A stretch of DNA of 64,000 nt from Schistocerca nitens (lineage: Eukaryota; Arthropoda; Insecta; Orthoptera; Acrididae): assembly GCF_023898315.1 (NCBI RefSeq), contig NC_064622.1, positions 278,579,124-278,643,123 on the forward strand, read 5' to 3'. The notes beneath the pieces were generated by a model, which did no database searches, had not been told where the DNA came from, and saw nothing but the letters and a program-made list of their open reading frames with translations. Below, one piece after another: positions 23,209 to 34,549 of the stretch (its first letter is position 1; each line of letters starts with the position of its first letter). A program made the translations under genes and the position numbers.

Positions 23209-24278
23209 TGGTGAGTAGATTTTTTATCTACCCAGTTATATTATATTTTCAAAAATTTAAGTTGAAAAGCACATTTAGTATTCACAGTAAACAACTTCAA
23301 TTGTCGAGTTTTTTCATTGTGTGTTTTACCTGGTTCCACTCATAAAAGAATAAAAAGAGTTACTTTTAATTAGTTCTTCTGGTGAAATTGAACCAACAAC
23401 GTAAGACTTCTAATGCTTCAGAAGAAAGTTGACAGAAATGTGTGTAGCCCAGCTGAGAAATTCAGGTCACCCAATATTTAAAAATGTAAAAATACCAACC
23501 ATTCTTTTTCTATTCATTTATGCAATTTTGATTTTCCTCTACAATAATGACCACACACTTAGAAAATATCATTTCAGGCAAAATTATAGCACTTGTCACA
23601 CATGACATTTCATACTTCAACACAGGGGTTGAAAATTTCTGCCTAGACACTGCTGTTCACAGGATTAAATATTTATGAGGAACTAAAAGGCAGGAATATA
23701 TTTAAGATAGAGCTGATCTCACTGAAAAGATGGTTGTACAACATTTTAGTAGAGAAAAGCTATTCCTATATACAAGAATTTATGGAACACATTTGAACAA
23801 AGTAACACATTTATAGGTACATTTGAATATGATATTGTGATTGTTGTAGTGCAATAAATCTATCAAAAATTTAGAACATTTCAGTTTAAAAAAGTCAGTA
23901 TGTTTTACTGTATTAGTTACTTGTTCTTGAACAAGTACTGCCTATAAACTAGTATCAGAGTTTTTATTCTTATATAGTTTCTTTTCTACTTTTTGGTTTT
24001 TGTATGAAAAGGATACTTATGATTCTTTTTCAACTTCACGTTTCCTGTATAACAAATTAGACAGTTTAAACATTGTATGTTTTTGAGACAAATAAATTAC
24101 ATTTACATTGTCCTTATTCAAATAAGTTTATTCCTGTTTAGATATTCTGTGATCAGATCAAAGTTCTCTTTATTGTTTTGTAATGCTAGCTATTCAGCAC
24201 TGCCCCAGCTAATAAATGATGTATCATCAATGTTATTCAGCAGCTTTGAGTTAGTGGCCTTTTTATATCATTAATATA
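23209..24278 (+). other. Intron sequence, nothing recognised
   Basis: AT-rich sequence; no supported exon or repeat. Confidence 0.5.
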
Positions 24279-24570
24279 CAGGGTGAGTCATGAGGAAAGG
24301 TACATGCTTTGAGGAGTGATACTAGCGGTGATTCTGAACAAAAAAACTCTTAATAAACATATGCCCTTTTGTTAACCGTTTCTGGGTAAACCAGTGAAAA
24401 CAACTAGAAACAGGAACATGTAGTGACATCCTTACTAACCATGTCAGTATGCAGTTCACTTGCATATGGTGCAGTTGTTTACCTCAAGTCTCAGTCCGAC
24501 AGTGCTTGTTGTAGTGCACGGTACTACAGTGTTATTATGTGAACAATGAATACAGTTTTGTGTAGTGAAA

Positions 24571-25727
24571 ATGCCACAGATCTTCACACATGCAGAGTAT
24601 GCTAACATGGTGTTTGTCTATGGTTTGTCCAATGGGAATTCCAGAGCTGCTGTTCGAGAATACCAACAACGATTTCCAAATCACAGAGTGCCAGATATCA
24701 GGGTGTTTAGCAGGGTGTTTCATAGACTGCATGAGTGTGGTAAGCTCCTAGCGTAAATGTTGTCTCTGAACGTCGCATACAACAAACTCTGAATGAAGTT
24801 GAGAACATTCTTCAAGTAGTGGAACGCAACCCTATTAATAGCTCTAGAAGAATTGCTGCCCAACTTGGTATTCCACAAACATGAGTGATACGCACAAAAA
24901 TTATGAAAAGTCAGTCACTATCTCCTTAAATGAAATGTCGTTGAAGCCAAACTTCTTCACAGTTACAAGAGATAGTACACAAGCACAGTCTGTATCCCTT
25001 TCATCAGCAGAGTGTACATGTGCATGAAGGAGATAGTGCCGCCCGGCAAGAATTCTGTCAGTGGATCATTGTCAATGAGCGATCCATGTATTCTGTTCAC
25101 TGACGAGTCAATTACCCGCAACGGAATCAACAACATGTGCAACTCTCATTTATGGGCAAATGAAAATGTGCACACTACTGTGGAAACGAATTTTCAATGA
25201 CGTTTCTCAGTCAACGTGTGGTGCAGTATTATTGATGACCAACTCATCAGTCCAGTTGTTTTAGATAACCGTCTTACTGGGACATGGTATCTTGAGTTTC
25301 TTCAAAATGTTTACCAGGATACTTGGAGGATATCCCTTTGGCAACATGAGCTCGTATGTACTTTCAGCATGACAGAGCTCCTACACATCCCGTACAGCCA
25401 GTGACCCAGTATCTCAACGCAATGTATCCCGGTTGTTGGATCGATCGCCATGGAGTCATTGTGTGGCCACCCAGGTCACCTGATCTTACCCCATCAGATT
25501 ACTGTGTGTGGGGTTGGCTGAAAAGCGACATCTACAAGTTCAGATTGGACACAAGAGAGGAACTTCTCACTCATATTTTACACGCTTGTGCCCAGATAAA
25601 GGAATGCAAAACTGAGCTCCGATCAGCAACACAACACCTGTCTACAAGAGCAGCAACATGCATTGAAGTTGGCGGTAGACTGTTTGAACATCTTCTGTGG
25701 AAACGTACACAATTAAACAAACCATAA
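24571..25727 (+). pseudogene. Mariner-type transposase remnant (DUF4817-like plus DDE domain)
   Basis: The start at 24571 gives [20 protein letters not shown] and continues with [21 protein letters not shown], the helix-turn-helix pattern I know as DUF4817. The frame stops at 24756. The catalytic core follows in pieces: ILFTDES (first Asp, about 25100), FQHDRAPTH (second Asp, about 25370), and RSPDLTPSDY (third Asp, about 25490), with 41 residues between the last two. The C-terminal 123 codons (25356-25727) are open. Proteins of this kind cut and paste the element. This copy cannot, because its frame is broken several times. Confidence 0.85.
24894..24972 (+). repeat. 79-bp repeat inside the transposase, inverted twin at 27208-27286
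   Basis: This segment is identical over 79 bases, with no gap, to the reverse complement of 27208-27286. Within the transposase it separates IRT from IVHKHSLYPFHQ, which are adjacent in relatives as I recall them, so it looks like an insertion. Confidence 0.85.
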
Positions 25728-25746
25728 CATAACAGTATCTTAATTT

Positions 25747-25903
25747 GAAACTTCCTGGCAGATGAAAACTGTGTGCCTGACCGAGACTCGAACTTGGGAC
25801 CTTTGCCTTTCGCGGGCAAGTGCTCTACCATCTGAGCTACCGAAGCACGACTCACGCCCGTTACTCACAGCTTTACTTCTGCCAGTATCCCGTCTCCTAC
25901 CTC
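25747..25903 (-). mobile_element. tRNA-derived SINE fragment inserted in the mariner element
   Basis: Flanked by CTTAATTT at 25739-25746 and 25904-25911. On the minus strand it has an A box ('tagctcagatggtagagca'), an anticodon-stem-like 'ttgcccgcgaaaggcaa' and a B box ('agttcgagtctcgg'), ending in 'ctgccaggaagtttc'. It is a retroposed repeat, not a working tRNA gene: it lacks a clean acceptor stem and has a non-tRNA 3' extension. Similar pieces are at 500-690, 46886-47260 and 48150-48290. Confidence 0.88.
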
Positions 25904-26167
25904 CTTAATTTACCATCACCTGCACCTTTCCCATTCCTAGCTGTTTTCATTGGTTTACCCGGAGATGGTTAAGAAAAGGGCTTATGTTTATTAGAAGTTT
26001 TTTGTTCAGAATCACCAGTAGTATCACCCGTCAAAGCATGTACCTTTTCTCCTGACTCACCCTCTATATACAAGAAACAAAAGTGGTCCAAAGATACTTC
26101 TCTGCAGGAATCCAGTTTTGAGAATCTTGTATGTTGATTTTATTGTTATGATCTCACCTTATTTTTG

Positions 26168-26462
<295 letters not shown>

Positions 26463-26784
26463 TCTTATAATATATTTCTAGCTGTTGAAAGTAGGCCCTA
26501 CTAATCCACAAGATAGGTGTAAGCAAGGTATTCATAATTCCAAAATAATAATAATAATATCTGAGAGTAAATATACTTGTAATTTCTACTTTAACATGAT
26601 TATGAATTTTAAATCTTGACTTCTACATTGTAATGCCTGGACTGAATTAACAAAATATGTATGTAATGATGAAATGAAAAGTAACATTTCCTATAAATTA
26701 CTTTTTCATTGTAGTTAAATTCTCATCTTCAATAATGCAAAAGGAAGTAAGTAGGTTAAATAAATCTGGTACTAATCCTTTCAT

Positions 26785-27085
26785 TTGCACCCACCCGGTT
26801 AGCCGTGCGGTCTAACGCACTGCTTTCCAGGCGGGAAGGCATGGCAGTCCCTGGTACGAATCAGCCCGGCGGATTAGTGTCAAGGTCCGGTGCGCCGGCC
26901 AGTCTGTGGATGGTTTTTAAGACGGTTTTCCATCTCCCTCAGTGAATGTGGGCTGGTTCCCTTTATTCCGCCTCAGTTACACTATGTCGGTGATTGCTGC
27001 CTCAAACACTTTCACCACATACACGTACACCATAATTACTCTACCACGCAAACATTGGGGTTACACTCGTCTTGTGTGAGGTGAT
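26785..27085 (+). mobile_element. tRNA-derived SINE, apparently near full length
   Basis: An A-box-like 'tagccgtgcggtctaacgca' at about 26800 and a B-box-like 'ggtacgaatcagcc' at about 26855 are followed by a GC-richer body ('ggtccggtgcgccggccagt') and a tail with 'gatagatagaaaaat'. This is a polymerase III promoter layout. The body is not a tRNA. The family matches one I recall from grasshopper genomes. Confidence 0.82.
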
Positions 27086-27207
27086 AGATAGAAAAATATA
27101 CAGACAGTTAATAAATGAAACTAAAATGACCACTGCATAGGGATAAAGTGACACTTTGAACTCCAAAGTGAACCATACTTGTAAAATCATGGTAGTTACT
27201 ACTGCAG

Positions 27208-27286
27208 TCTCTTGTAACTGTGAAGAAGTTTGGCTTCAACGACATTTCATTTAAGGAGATAGTGACTGACTTTTCATAATTTTTGT
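27208..27286 (-). repeat. 79-bp repeat, inverted twin of 24894-24972
   Basis: The reverse complement equals 24894-24972 at all 79 positions. Here it sits in intron sequence beside a fold-back element, not within transposase sequence. Confidence 0.95.
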
Positions 27287-27303
27287 TTATTTGATGACAC
27301 TTT

Positions 27304-27508
27304 TATTTATTTATTTTTTATGAAACAATGGTAACTGTTTTTAGCCATGTTGACTATCTTCAGATACTAAGAGTGGAATTTAGTGAACAAATGTTCATGC
27401 ATCATCATGTGTTTGATGACACATGAACATTTGTTCACTAAATGCTGCTCTTAGCATCTGAAGATGGTCTGTGTGGCTGAAACTGGTTATGTTTGTTTCA
27501 TAAGAAAT
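27304..27508. mobile_element. Fold-back MITE
   Basis: The arms pair around a 'catcatgtgtttgatgac' loop. 'tatgaaacaatggtaactgt' at the left pairs with the inverse ending 'atgtttgtttcata'. 'cttcagatactaagagtgg' and 'acatttgttcactaaat' have inverse partners. No coding capacity. Confidence 0.88.
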
Positions 27509-27536
27509 TAAAACTCCAGGTAGAAATATCAACAAT

Positions 27537-27665
27537 GTAGGAGGAGACAGATTGCTACTTACCATAAAGAAGACATGTCAAGTTGTGGACAGGCACAATT
27601 GTCTTTTAATTGCGCTTGCCTGCAACTTTATGTGTCTGTTTTCACGGTATGTACCAATCTTTCTT
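27537..27665. mobile_element. Short fold-back copy, core deleted
   Basis: 'cagattgctacttaccataa' and 'gttgtggacaggcacaatt' form the left arm of the 19379 family. The inverse right arm follows at once ('cgcttgcctgcaactttatg'), so only the arms remain. Confidence 0.7.
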
Positions 27666-27776
27666 TTCCTAAATTGTTCATAAAAAAGTAATTCTGTCAT
27701 CAAATAAAAAATTAGAAACAATTATAAGAAGCATGGTTTTCTCTTCTAAACTAATATACTTCTTTGTATGTTACAG

Positions 27777-27872
27777 AAACGTTCCCCATTATTGCTGGTA
27801 TGGCTTTTTACTGCAGTAATTTTGGCGCTTCCTGAGGCTGGACTTGTTTTGTTTCTCAGTCTCTATTTCTGG
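27777..27872 (+). CDS. Membrane protein gene, exon (third visible membrane helix)
   Basis: Bounded by acceptor gttacag and donor gtaggt, phase 0 at both ends, 32 codons: KRSPLLLVWLFTAVILALPE followed by AGLVLFLSLYFW. This is one long hydrophobic span with a conserved-looking Pro-Glu in its middle, a feature I associate with tetraspan DUF4728 proteins (basis: memory of the family, not a search). Confidence 0.8.
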
Positions 27873-28731
27873 GTAGGTTCTACAATTCAAATAATAGATT
27901 TTGTAATTTATGAAGTTTTCTTATCTACTTAGCTTTCCAAAATTTGCAGTTTATTTGATATAATTATGTATTATTTATAGTGATTTGTAGTGTTTAATAA
28001 ATATTTGAAATCTGCCTCATAAAAGGCCTATCATGGCAGTGAAGGTTAGAAAACTGTTAAGGAACAAGAAAATATTTGCTATTATGAATTCTATTTTTTG
28101 TCTCAATATTCTAAGTAACTCATTTCAAACGGAACTTGTAACAGACCTATTTGAAAAGCCTTGGAAAATATTTAATTATACTGAGTACAGAAGGAAGACA
28201 ACACAGTTAAGAATTTGTTTTTCTCATTTAAAAATTTATGAAAAATGTCTGGTTGCTATCACTAGTTCACATTTGCCAACTGACAGATAAATCTGTTATT
28301 TTGGATTTATTTTCTGAACTTTTTATTTATTCAGATTCTGGGTTTAGGATGGCATGTATTTCTGTTTAGCTTATTTTATGTCTTGCTATTGTGGTTTGTA
28401 ACTATCTATTGCTTTATCTTGACAAAGGAACTGCTTCAATGTTAGAATATTAGATTTCTGATATTGGCATCTTTGTTTGCGTGAATGTTCATGCTCTGGA
28501 ACAAATAGTACTAATTTTCAGGTTTGATTTCTGCATTTTCAATTATACATTGATTATATTTGTGATGTTTTATTTTCCTTAGGAGTAAAGCTAATTCACA
28601 AAATATAGAAATACTTGAAAGCTGTATTAGCTTGAGATTTGTAACTACTAAATTATTTTTCAATTAACATTGCACTATGCAGTTGTTAAGCAACAGACAA
28701 TGATTATGATGTGTTGACTCTTCCTCAGCAG

Positions 28732-28791
28732 CTGACGTCATTGAATGGAATGACAGAACTGGTCTTCTGGATCTGTCGCCTAATTTGCAAT
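28732..28791 (+). CDS. Membrane protein gene, exon
   Basis: Twenty codons, LTSLNGMTELVFWICRLICN, phase 0 to phase 0, with donor gtaagt. Two acceptors three bases apart (cctcag and cagcag, a NAGNAG site) would include or skip one Gln. I chose the downstream one; the alternative start is 28729. The exon begins the last membrane helix, which continues in the next exon. Confidence 0.75.
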
Positions 28792-28966
28792 GTAAGTTTA
28801 ATTTGTTCAGTTACTGAAAAGCTTCTTAAAGTATTTATAATTGGAAGCAAAATATCGTATTTTAAACATTCGAAGATCACAGAATAAAACTGCAAAGTAT
28901 GTTCTTGAACTATAGTACTTAACAAACTGATGAACAATTATGATCACATTTTCTCTTTAATTTCAG

Positions 28967-29053
28967 GTGGGTGAAGTTGGCTGTGTTAGAGCCCTCTATC
29001 GATGCTGGCGTGAAGAGAAGCACCTTCTCCGAACACTTCATCAGTTACATACT
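28967..29053 (+). CDS. Membrane protein gene, exon
   Basis: Twenty-nine codons from acceptor tttcag to a weaker donor gttagt: VGEVGCVRALYRCWREEKHL, then LRTLHQLHT. It finishes the fourth visible hydrophobic segment and enters a charged, presumably cytosolic region. Phase 0 at both ends. Confidence 0.77.
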
Positions 29054-29730
29054 GTTAGTAATGCTAATCTTACACTACTATGAGATTTTATATGGGGTGC
29101 TGTGAACCATAAATGCCTAAAGCACACTGTCACTGAGCTCACATTCAAGTGAATACCAGGGAAATCAGTGAGACAGCATTTTTCTGAACGTTCATATGTA
29201 CATTGCGGGCCTACGGCATGGGTGAACCTGACTCACCATAAGATCAAAAGATGTCTGAAGCATGAATAAATGCTAAAACCTCACAGTAGATGATGATGTG
29301 CCTTAGATCCTTGTGATTCTTAGCACCTCATATGTATTGAAAAAGTGTCTGAACATTGAAATAACTAAATAGGGAATTAAGGTAACTATCATACAAATTC
29401 TTAGACATTGTTAGCACTGCAGGAATCCACAATGTTTGATTCAAATCAAATCTCCAGAATGGTGAGTGGACTTGCTTTCAGTTTTCATCTAAAGAACATG
29501 AGTCAAGGTGAAGTGGAGCTATAACTTGATATGAAATCAAAAAGTTGTGTTTTCAATTTTTTTAATGTACACAAACAAAAATGATGACAGGCAATCAGCC
29601 AACCTGTCACCAATAGCTGACTCATGCGTGCTGCAAGTCACACAAAACAGTATACAGAATTTTACTCCTGCTAGTTTTCCAGTTTAAATACACACTCTCC
29701 CTGTGATTGTTTGTAGGTCTGAAGCATCTT

Positions 29731-29761
<31 letters not shown>

Positions 29762-30786
29762 TTGTGTTGGGGGAGGGGGAGGGTGTGTAGGGGGGAGAGG
29801 GGGTTAATGTTTTTTATAAGTGGCTACCTACATGTTATAGTCACTAGCATTGCTGGTTATAGATGAAGAGGTCTGAGATTTGATTTCTGTTGGCTGCATT
29901 GGATTTTCCTGTGGTGCAAAGATCTGGAATAGGGATCACTAGATGCACTTGGTGTCATGCCTTTAACCCTTCAGCTACAGGTAATGCGTGTGTGCATGTT
30001 CAGCTCTTTTCATTTGATTTTGCAGGGTATGCAGTTGTCATATCAGATATAATTTCTGGGCTATTTGTACATCAGAAGTCACTATTTTCCACTTGAATCT
30101 TTTTTCTGGAACATCGTAAGTCGTATTTTACATGTTCTTAACTCTCACCCACACACTTACACAGCTACTTTCTTGTGCCTGAAACTTTGTAACTATTTTT
30201 GCAAACTGTATGTGGAATCTTGCTTCAGGATATCCCACACTCACAATCAGGAAAACTATCAATAAATTTCTCCTTTGTTTATAACACTAAAAACAATTTT
30301 TGCATTCCCCAATTATGTACATTAAACGTCAATTAAAAATCATTTATAAATTCAATTTTTGGTTTTCTTGTTACATTATTTTAATACAGTCCCTGTAACT
30401 ACTCTAATTATTGAATAAAATAGGTCTGTGATTTTATACAGGAAAATCAACCATTGTTGGAGAGTTAATTGTGAAGTCCGATAGAGTGAACAAGCTCCTA
30501 ACTTTTATACCAGTGTGTGATTTGATGAGTTCTTTGTTTTCAACCCTGTTATGTCTGTTTTGATGCATTTTACTTATGCAAGTGTTTGAGAGTGTTTTCA
30601 CAGCTAGAACTGTGCAGTAATGGAAACAAAATAAGTGGATATTTTAATCTATGTATACAGTGGTAATGCAGTGAAATATTACAATTCAGAGTTGGTTTCA
30701 CATCATTTTTTTGGATGAGACCTATATTCAATGTAAACTGACTATTTGTAGAAGTTTATAATAAATAGTATTTCATGTCTTTACAG
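29054..30786 (+). other. Intron with a short (CG)n(TG)n tract
   Basis: A CG/TG microsatellite lies at about 29733-29775, followed by G-rich sequence ('ggggagggggagggtgtgt'). No other signal is supported. Confidence 0.6.
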
Positions 30787-30863
30787 GCTTCAAGTCAAGG
30801 GATACAAAATGCTGCATTTATGGGTTCAGGTTCACTTGCCCCATCTCCAAGGGCACCACACAG
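30787..30863 (+). CDS. Membrane protein gene, exon (cytosolic linker)
   Basis: Twenty-five codons plus two bases from acceptor tttacag to donor gtgatg: ASSQGIQNAAFMGSGSLAPS, then PRAPH. It is low in hydrophobics and rich in Ser, Gly and Pro. The leftover ag joins g of the last exon to give Arg. Confidence 0.72.
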
Positions 30864-31259
30864 GTGATGGAAAAATTTGTTACATATTACTGTAGTGCCT
30901 TAGGTGGTACACAGAGGCCTGATTGTAATAACTGAGCCCATACAAATCTATCCTGAGAACCAGTATGGCCATTCTATACCAGCTGTCACTACAGCACAAG
31001 TGCAAGATGTCTTCCAAGTTTTATAGATTGAAAAATAAATAAATAAATAAATCAAAACCAATCATTCAGGCAGGTCTGACAATCGGTCAGAATAATGTTT
31101 ATGGATAGTAGTGTTTGCTTTCAACATTCACATGACACCTTTTCCAAAAAAAATTGGTCCATTGAATAAATATTCAATTAAAGGTCTTAGTGACTGTAAC
31201 CAATGACAATATTAACTTAAAGCTTACAATGATTATTTCAGAATTACTAAGCTAACAAT
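30864..31259 (+). other. Intron sequence, nothing recognised
   Basis: AT-rich; only a short (AAAT)n near 31035. Confidence 0.5.
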
Positions 31260-31745
31260 AAACAAAAATAAGGTAAGGCAACCACTCACATGTACCTGAT
31301 TGATGGTGGCACATTTAATATTGAACTAACTTTCAAGCAACCACTCATTTTCTGGTGTAGGTACAACAACTCACATTGCAGCTGCAGGTGCATGCTTTTG
31401 GCTGTTAATGCAGTTGTGTGCCTGAGTGTATGTACTTACACTAAAAAAAGAGCAGGAGTTCAAAAGTAGCTAACAAACTGTACTACAACGGAAACAATCA
31501 GTCTTTCCTTCTCACCCTGTGTGGTAAGTCTCCCCGACCCGCGGTTCTGGGTGACTTTCCTGAAATCTACCCCTTTCCCTATATGTCTCCAGTCTTTTTC
31601 CTTGTGCCCTCTTCCTTCCCCTTCCACCTGAAGAACGAGCCACTAGCTCCTAAAGCCTTCCCAATTACAGCCTTCTTTTATGTGTGTCTCCTGCCACCGT
31701 TTGGTGAGTAGATTTTTTTATCTATCCAATTAAATTATTTTAACA
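31260..31745. mobile_element. Fragment related to the 21-23 kb inverted-repeat element
   Basis: The right end 'gagccactagctcctaaagc' through 'ggtgagtagatttttttatc' parallels the right terminus of the 21058-23208 element (about 23145-23225). The left part, with 'gtatgtacttacactaaaaaaagagc', recurs on the minus strand near 55030. Confidence 0.6.
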
Positions 31746-32746
31746 CACTATACTGTTGTATATGTCTAAACACTAGGCATCAATCAGCTGTAGGTGAGAC
31801 CCCATCTTTCCTCATTTTTATTCATTATTTAAGAATGAAAGAACCTCAATGTTGTGTATAAACACACTGTTCGATAGGAGACTGACGAACAGTGTTTTAG
31901 TATGTAAGTATTGTATCAGACATATGTTATAGTATGAAGGTCTGGATTTAAAATAAAATGCTCTGTAGTCCTACTGTTGCCGCAGTCTCATCGCAGCATC
32001 TCTAATAATGGGGTGGGTCATTGATGGGTCAGTAATTGGCAGTTTGTAAAAAAGAAAAAAAAACTGTAAATTCAGTAGCAAGTTCCTACAATTTTCACTG
32101 ATATTCTGATAATGACCAAGATTCATACTTTTAAGAGTGGTGGTTTCATTGCTTGGTGTTTTATTTACTAACAAGAGCAAGAACTAAATATGTTGTGTTT
32201 CTCAATGGAAATTATATACTGTATAAGAGAGCTTGCTCTTGGTTGAGTAAAAGCTAGAAATTACAATTTTTCAAAATTTGTGCTCCTTAAATTTTGATTA
32301 AATGATTAATGGCCCCTTTTTTAAAGCTGCCATTTCTTTGAAGTCGACATGATTTTGACGTTCCTACGGTATCTCTACTATGAATCTGTTCCACTCCAAA
32401 TCTCTTTGTAATTGAATACCTTCTCATATATAAAATTTTTAACTGAGTTATGAAAGTCTTTTTTTAAGTATCTCGTTGGCTGCCACTCCTTGACAAAACA
32501 TAACTGGTATATTACATCAAAATCAAGGTATACCTATGCTTCATCTTCAGCTAGACAAGGGCCGATCAAAGTACCTGATCAATGACTGGTTAAAAAAAAG
32601 AAATACTTTTGTTTATGAGCTATGTTAGAAGTTTTAATAACAAGTATTGAGATCATCCAATGAAATTCCTACGGTTACGCAAGATCTCAGCTTATAATTG
32701 CAGAAATGTTTAAAGACTAACTATCAGGAAATTCAAATTGTAATTC
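31746..32746 (+). other. Intron sequence, nothing recognised
   Basis: AT-rich; short stop-broken frames only. Confidence 0.5.
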
Positions 32747-33060
32747 AGTTATGAAAAGAATCGTTGCTACTCACCATACAGCGGAGATCTTGAGTCGCAG
32801 ATAGGCACGACAAAAAGACTGTTGGAAAATGAACTTTCAGCCACAGTGGTCACGTGTGCGAGAGTTGTGTTTGTGTGCATGCGTGTGTTTGTGTTTTTTT
32901 CTTTGTTGTCTATTTTTGACGAAGGCCTTGTTGGCAAAAAGATCACTTTCCTACAGTCTTTTAGTTGTGTCTATCTGCGATTCAGGGTCTCTGCTATACA
33001 GTGAGCAGCAGATATCTTTTTCATAATATTGTTACATTCCTACCTAGATTTTCCATTGTT
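32747..33060. mobile_element. Fold-back element just upstream of the last exon
   Basis: Left arm 'ttatgaaaagaatcgttgct' (outer tip missing); right arm complete to 'ttccattgtt'. The core is reduced to a TG-rich stretch. The right tip lies about 100 bases before the acceptor of the terminal exon. Confidence 0.82.
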
Positions 33061-33163
33061 GAAACTGTAACTCACATATTTTTCTAATTTTTTCTTACAA
33101 TAATAATTTAAATTGTTTGGTGTCAAAATAACGAGGAATTACATTTAATCTTTATTATTACAG

Positions 33164-33527
33164 GGCAGTGGTCCCAGTGAGACAAGCTGTTCCTCTGCAC
33201 CTTCCACTAGGCTCAGGCAGTGAATTTGATGCCTCCACTTTTCATACAGCTCTGCAAAGACATTGGGCTGTGAACCCCACTCAGGTGCTACCTCAAAGGC
33301 CACCACGGCTAACACGGACTAGATCAATGGTGGATATAAGAACTTGGCAAGGGTCAGCCAGCAATGGCCTTGTGAGATCACATTCGCTTTTAGACCTGCG
33401 GAACATAGAACTTGTTTCAAACAGACAGTGGCATCCACGAATGGGTCCTGGTGTCATGCATGGTAGCAGACCATCACTGGCAGATTCTATAGACGGTGCA
33501 CATCGACTACGTGATGTGGCACTTTGA
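33164..33527 (+). CDS. Membrane protein gene, terminal coding exon with basic serine-rich tail
   Basis: It starts after acceptor ttattacag; the first g completes an Arg codon. It then runs 120 codons to a TGA at 33525-33527. Joined with the six upstream exons, the visible C-terminus is about 275 residues: four hydrophobic segments in the first 120 or so, then a soluble tail. The tail holds three similar basic-serine motifs (TRSMVDIR, RSHSLLDLR, SRPSLADS), possible kinase or 14-3-3 sites by inference only. The membrane part resembles insect tetraspan proteins (DUF4728, as in septate-junction Pasiflora), but I cannot confirm that without a search. The start codon and N-terminus are off the left edge. 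Confidence 0.8.
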
Positions 33528-33800
33528 CTGATTATATTCCATTTCGATATGTGAATTTATGCAGAACTACATGAAATATTTATAATGACAGAATGAAAAG
33601 CAATTACATTAATGTACCTTTTCTGGTGCTACAGGCTGGCAAACATTTCAGATAATTATTTTTGTACTTGTCTAAATGTACAAAATTTAAAGATTGTAAT
33701 AGTTCCATATCAAGAACTGGTTAAAGAAATTAAGATCCCAAGGAAGGATGTCTTAATTATCTATTAGACATAGGCAGCATCACCACAGAATTCATAATAT

Positions 33801-33848
<48 letters not shown>

Positions 33849-34185
33849 GAGGATGAGGAAGATGATGTTAGGAGAAAACATGATTTACTAGTCTTGTCTG
33901 CCATATATACTGAGTAAATAAACATCTCTGGATTTTAATTTTTTATTTGTTTGTGTTGCCTGTCGCACCAGAGAACAAGAACGTCACATCTGCCAATGAC
34001 AATAAATTCTATTATTGTATGTTGTGAATCTTGTTACTATGATTTTGCTTAGAAATCTTTGTAATATATTAAGTCAGTAACACTTAGGGAAAAAATCTTG
34101 CATCTCTGAATAAGGATTAACTATGGTACTATCCCTAAACTAGTCTGTATCTCACCAGAGAATGTTCAGTTTAATTTTGTACTAC
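33528..34185 (+). other. Probable 3' untranslated region with polyadenylation signals
   Basis: AATAAA hexamers occur at 33917-33922 and 34001-34006, the second followed by a GT-rich stretch ('tgtatgttgtgaatcttgtt'). Either could end the transcript. A (CT)n(CA)n microsatellite lies at 33803-33847. Confidence 0.6.
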
Positions 34186-34488
34186 CAGGGTTGCCACAAG
34201 TTTTGAGAATCGGGGAATTTACGATATATTAGAGAAATCAGGGAAATATTAGAGAAATTTGAAAAAAAAAACACTGGAAAAATCTCGATTCTGTCTGAGT
34301 AGATGAAATGATTTGTTTACCAAGATGTCATGTATTGTCGCTGGCTGGGCGCGGCTGAGTACAAGCGATGCTTCCCTACTCCCTCATTCTTACTGCTTCT
34401 CCCCTTTTTACCACTCCCCTCAGCTTGCAGTCAGTGCTGCCACGACTTTTTGTCATTCGCCTAACAGCTGCCAACTAGAGGCAGGGAG

Positions 34489-34549
<61 letters not shown>

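Larger units (their letters stand above)
24279..26064 (+). mobile_element. Tc1/mariner-type DNA transposon, inactive
   Basis: It is 1786 bases long with terminal inverted repeats: left 'cagggtgagtcatgaggaaa', right the inverse ending 'cctgactcaccctc'. TATA is on both sides (24275-24278 and 26065-26068), the outer TA fitting a TA target duplication. A second inner inverted repeat pairs 'tttctgggtaaaccagtgaaaaca' with its inverse near 25945. The transposase is broken by frameshifts, stops, a 79-bp insertion (24894-24972) and a SINE in the 3' region. Confidence 0.92.

Noticed and set aside
25760-25850. Possible tRNA gene on the minus strand
   Set aside because: A and B boxes are present, but the cloverleaf is imperfect and the sequence continues into a repeat body with target duplications, so it is a SINE.
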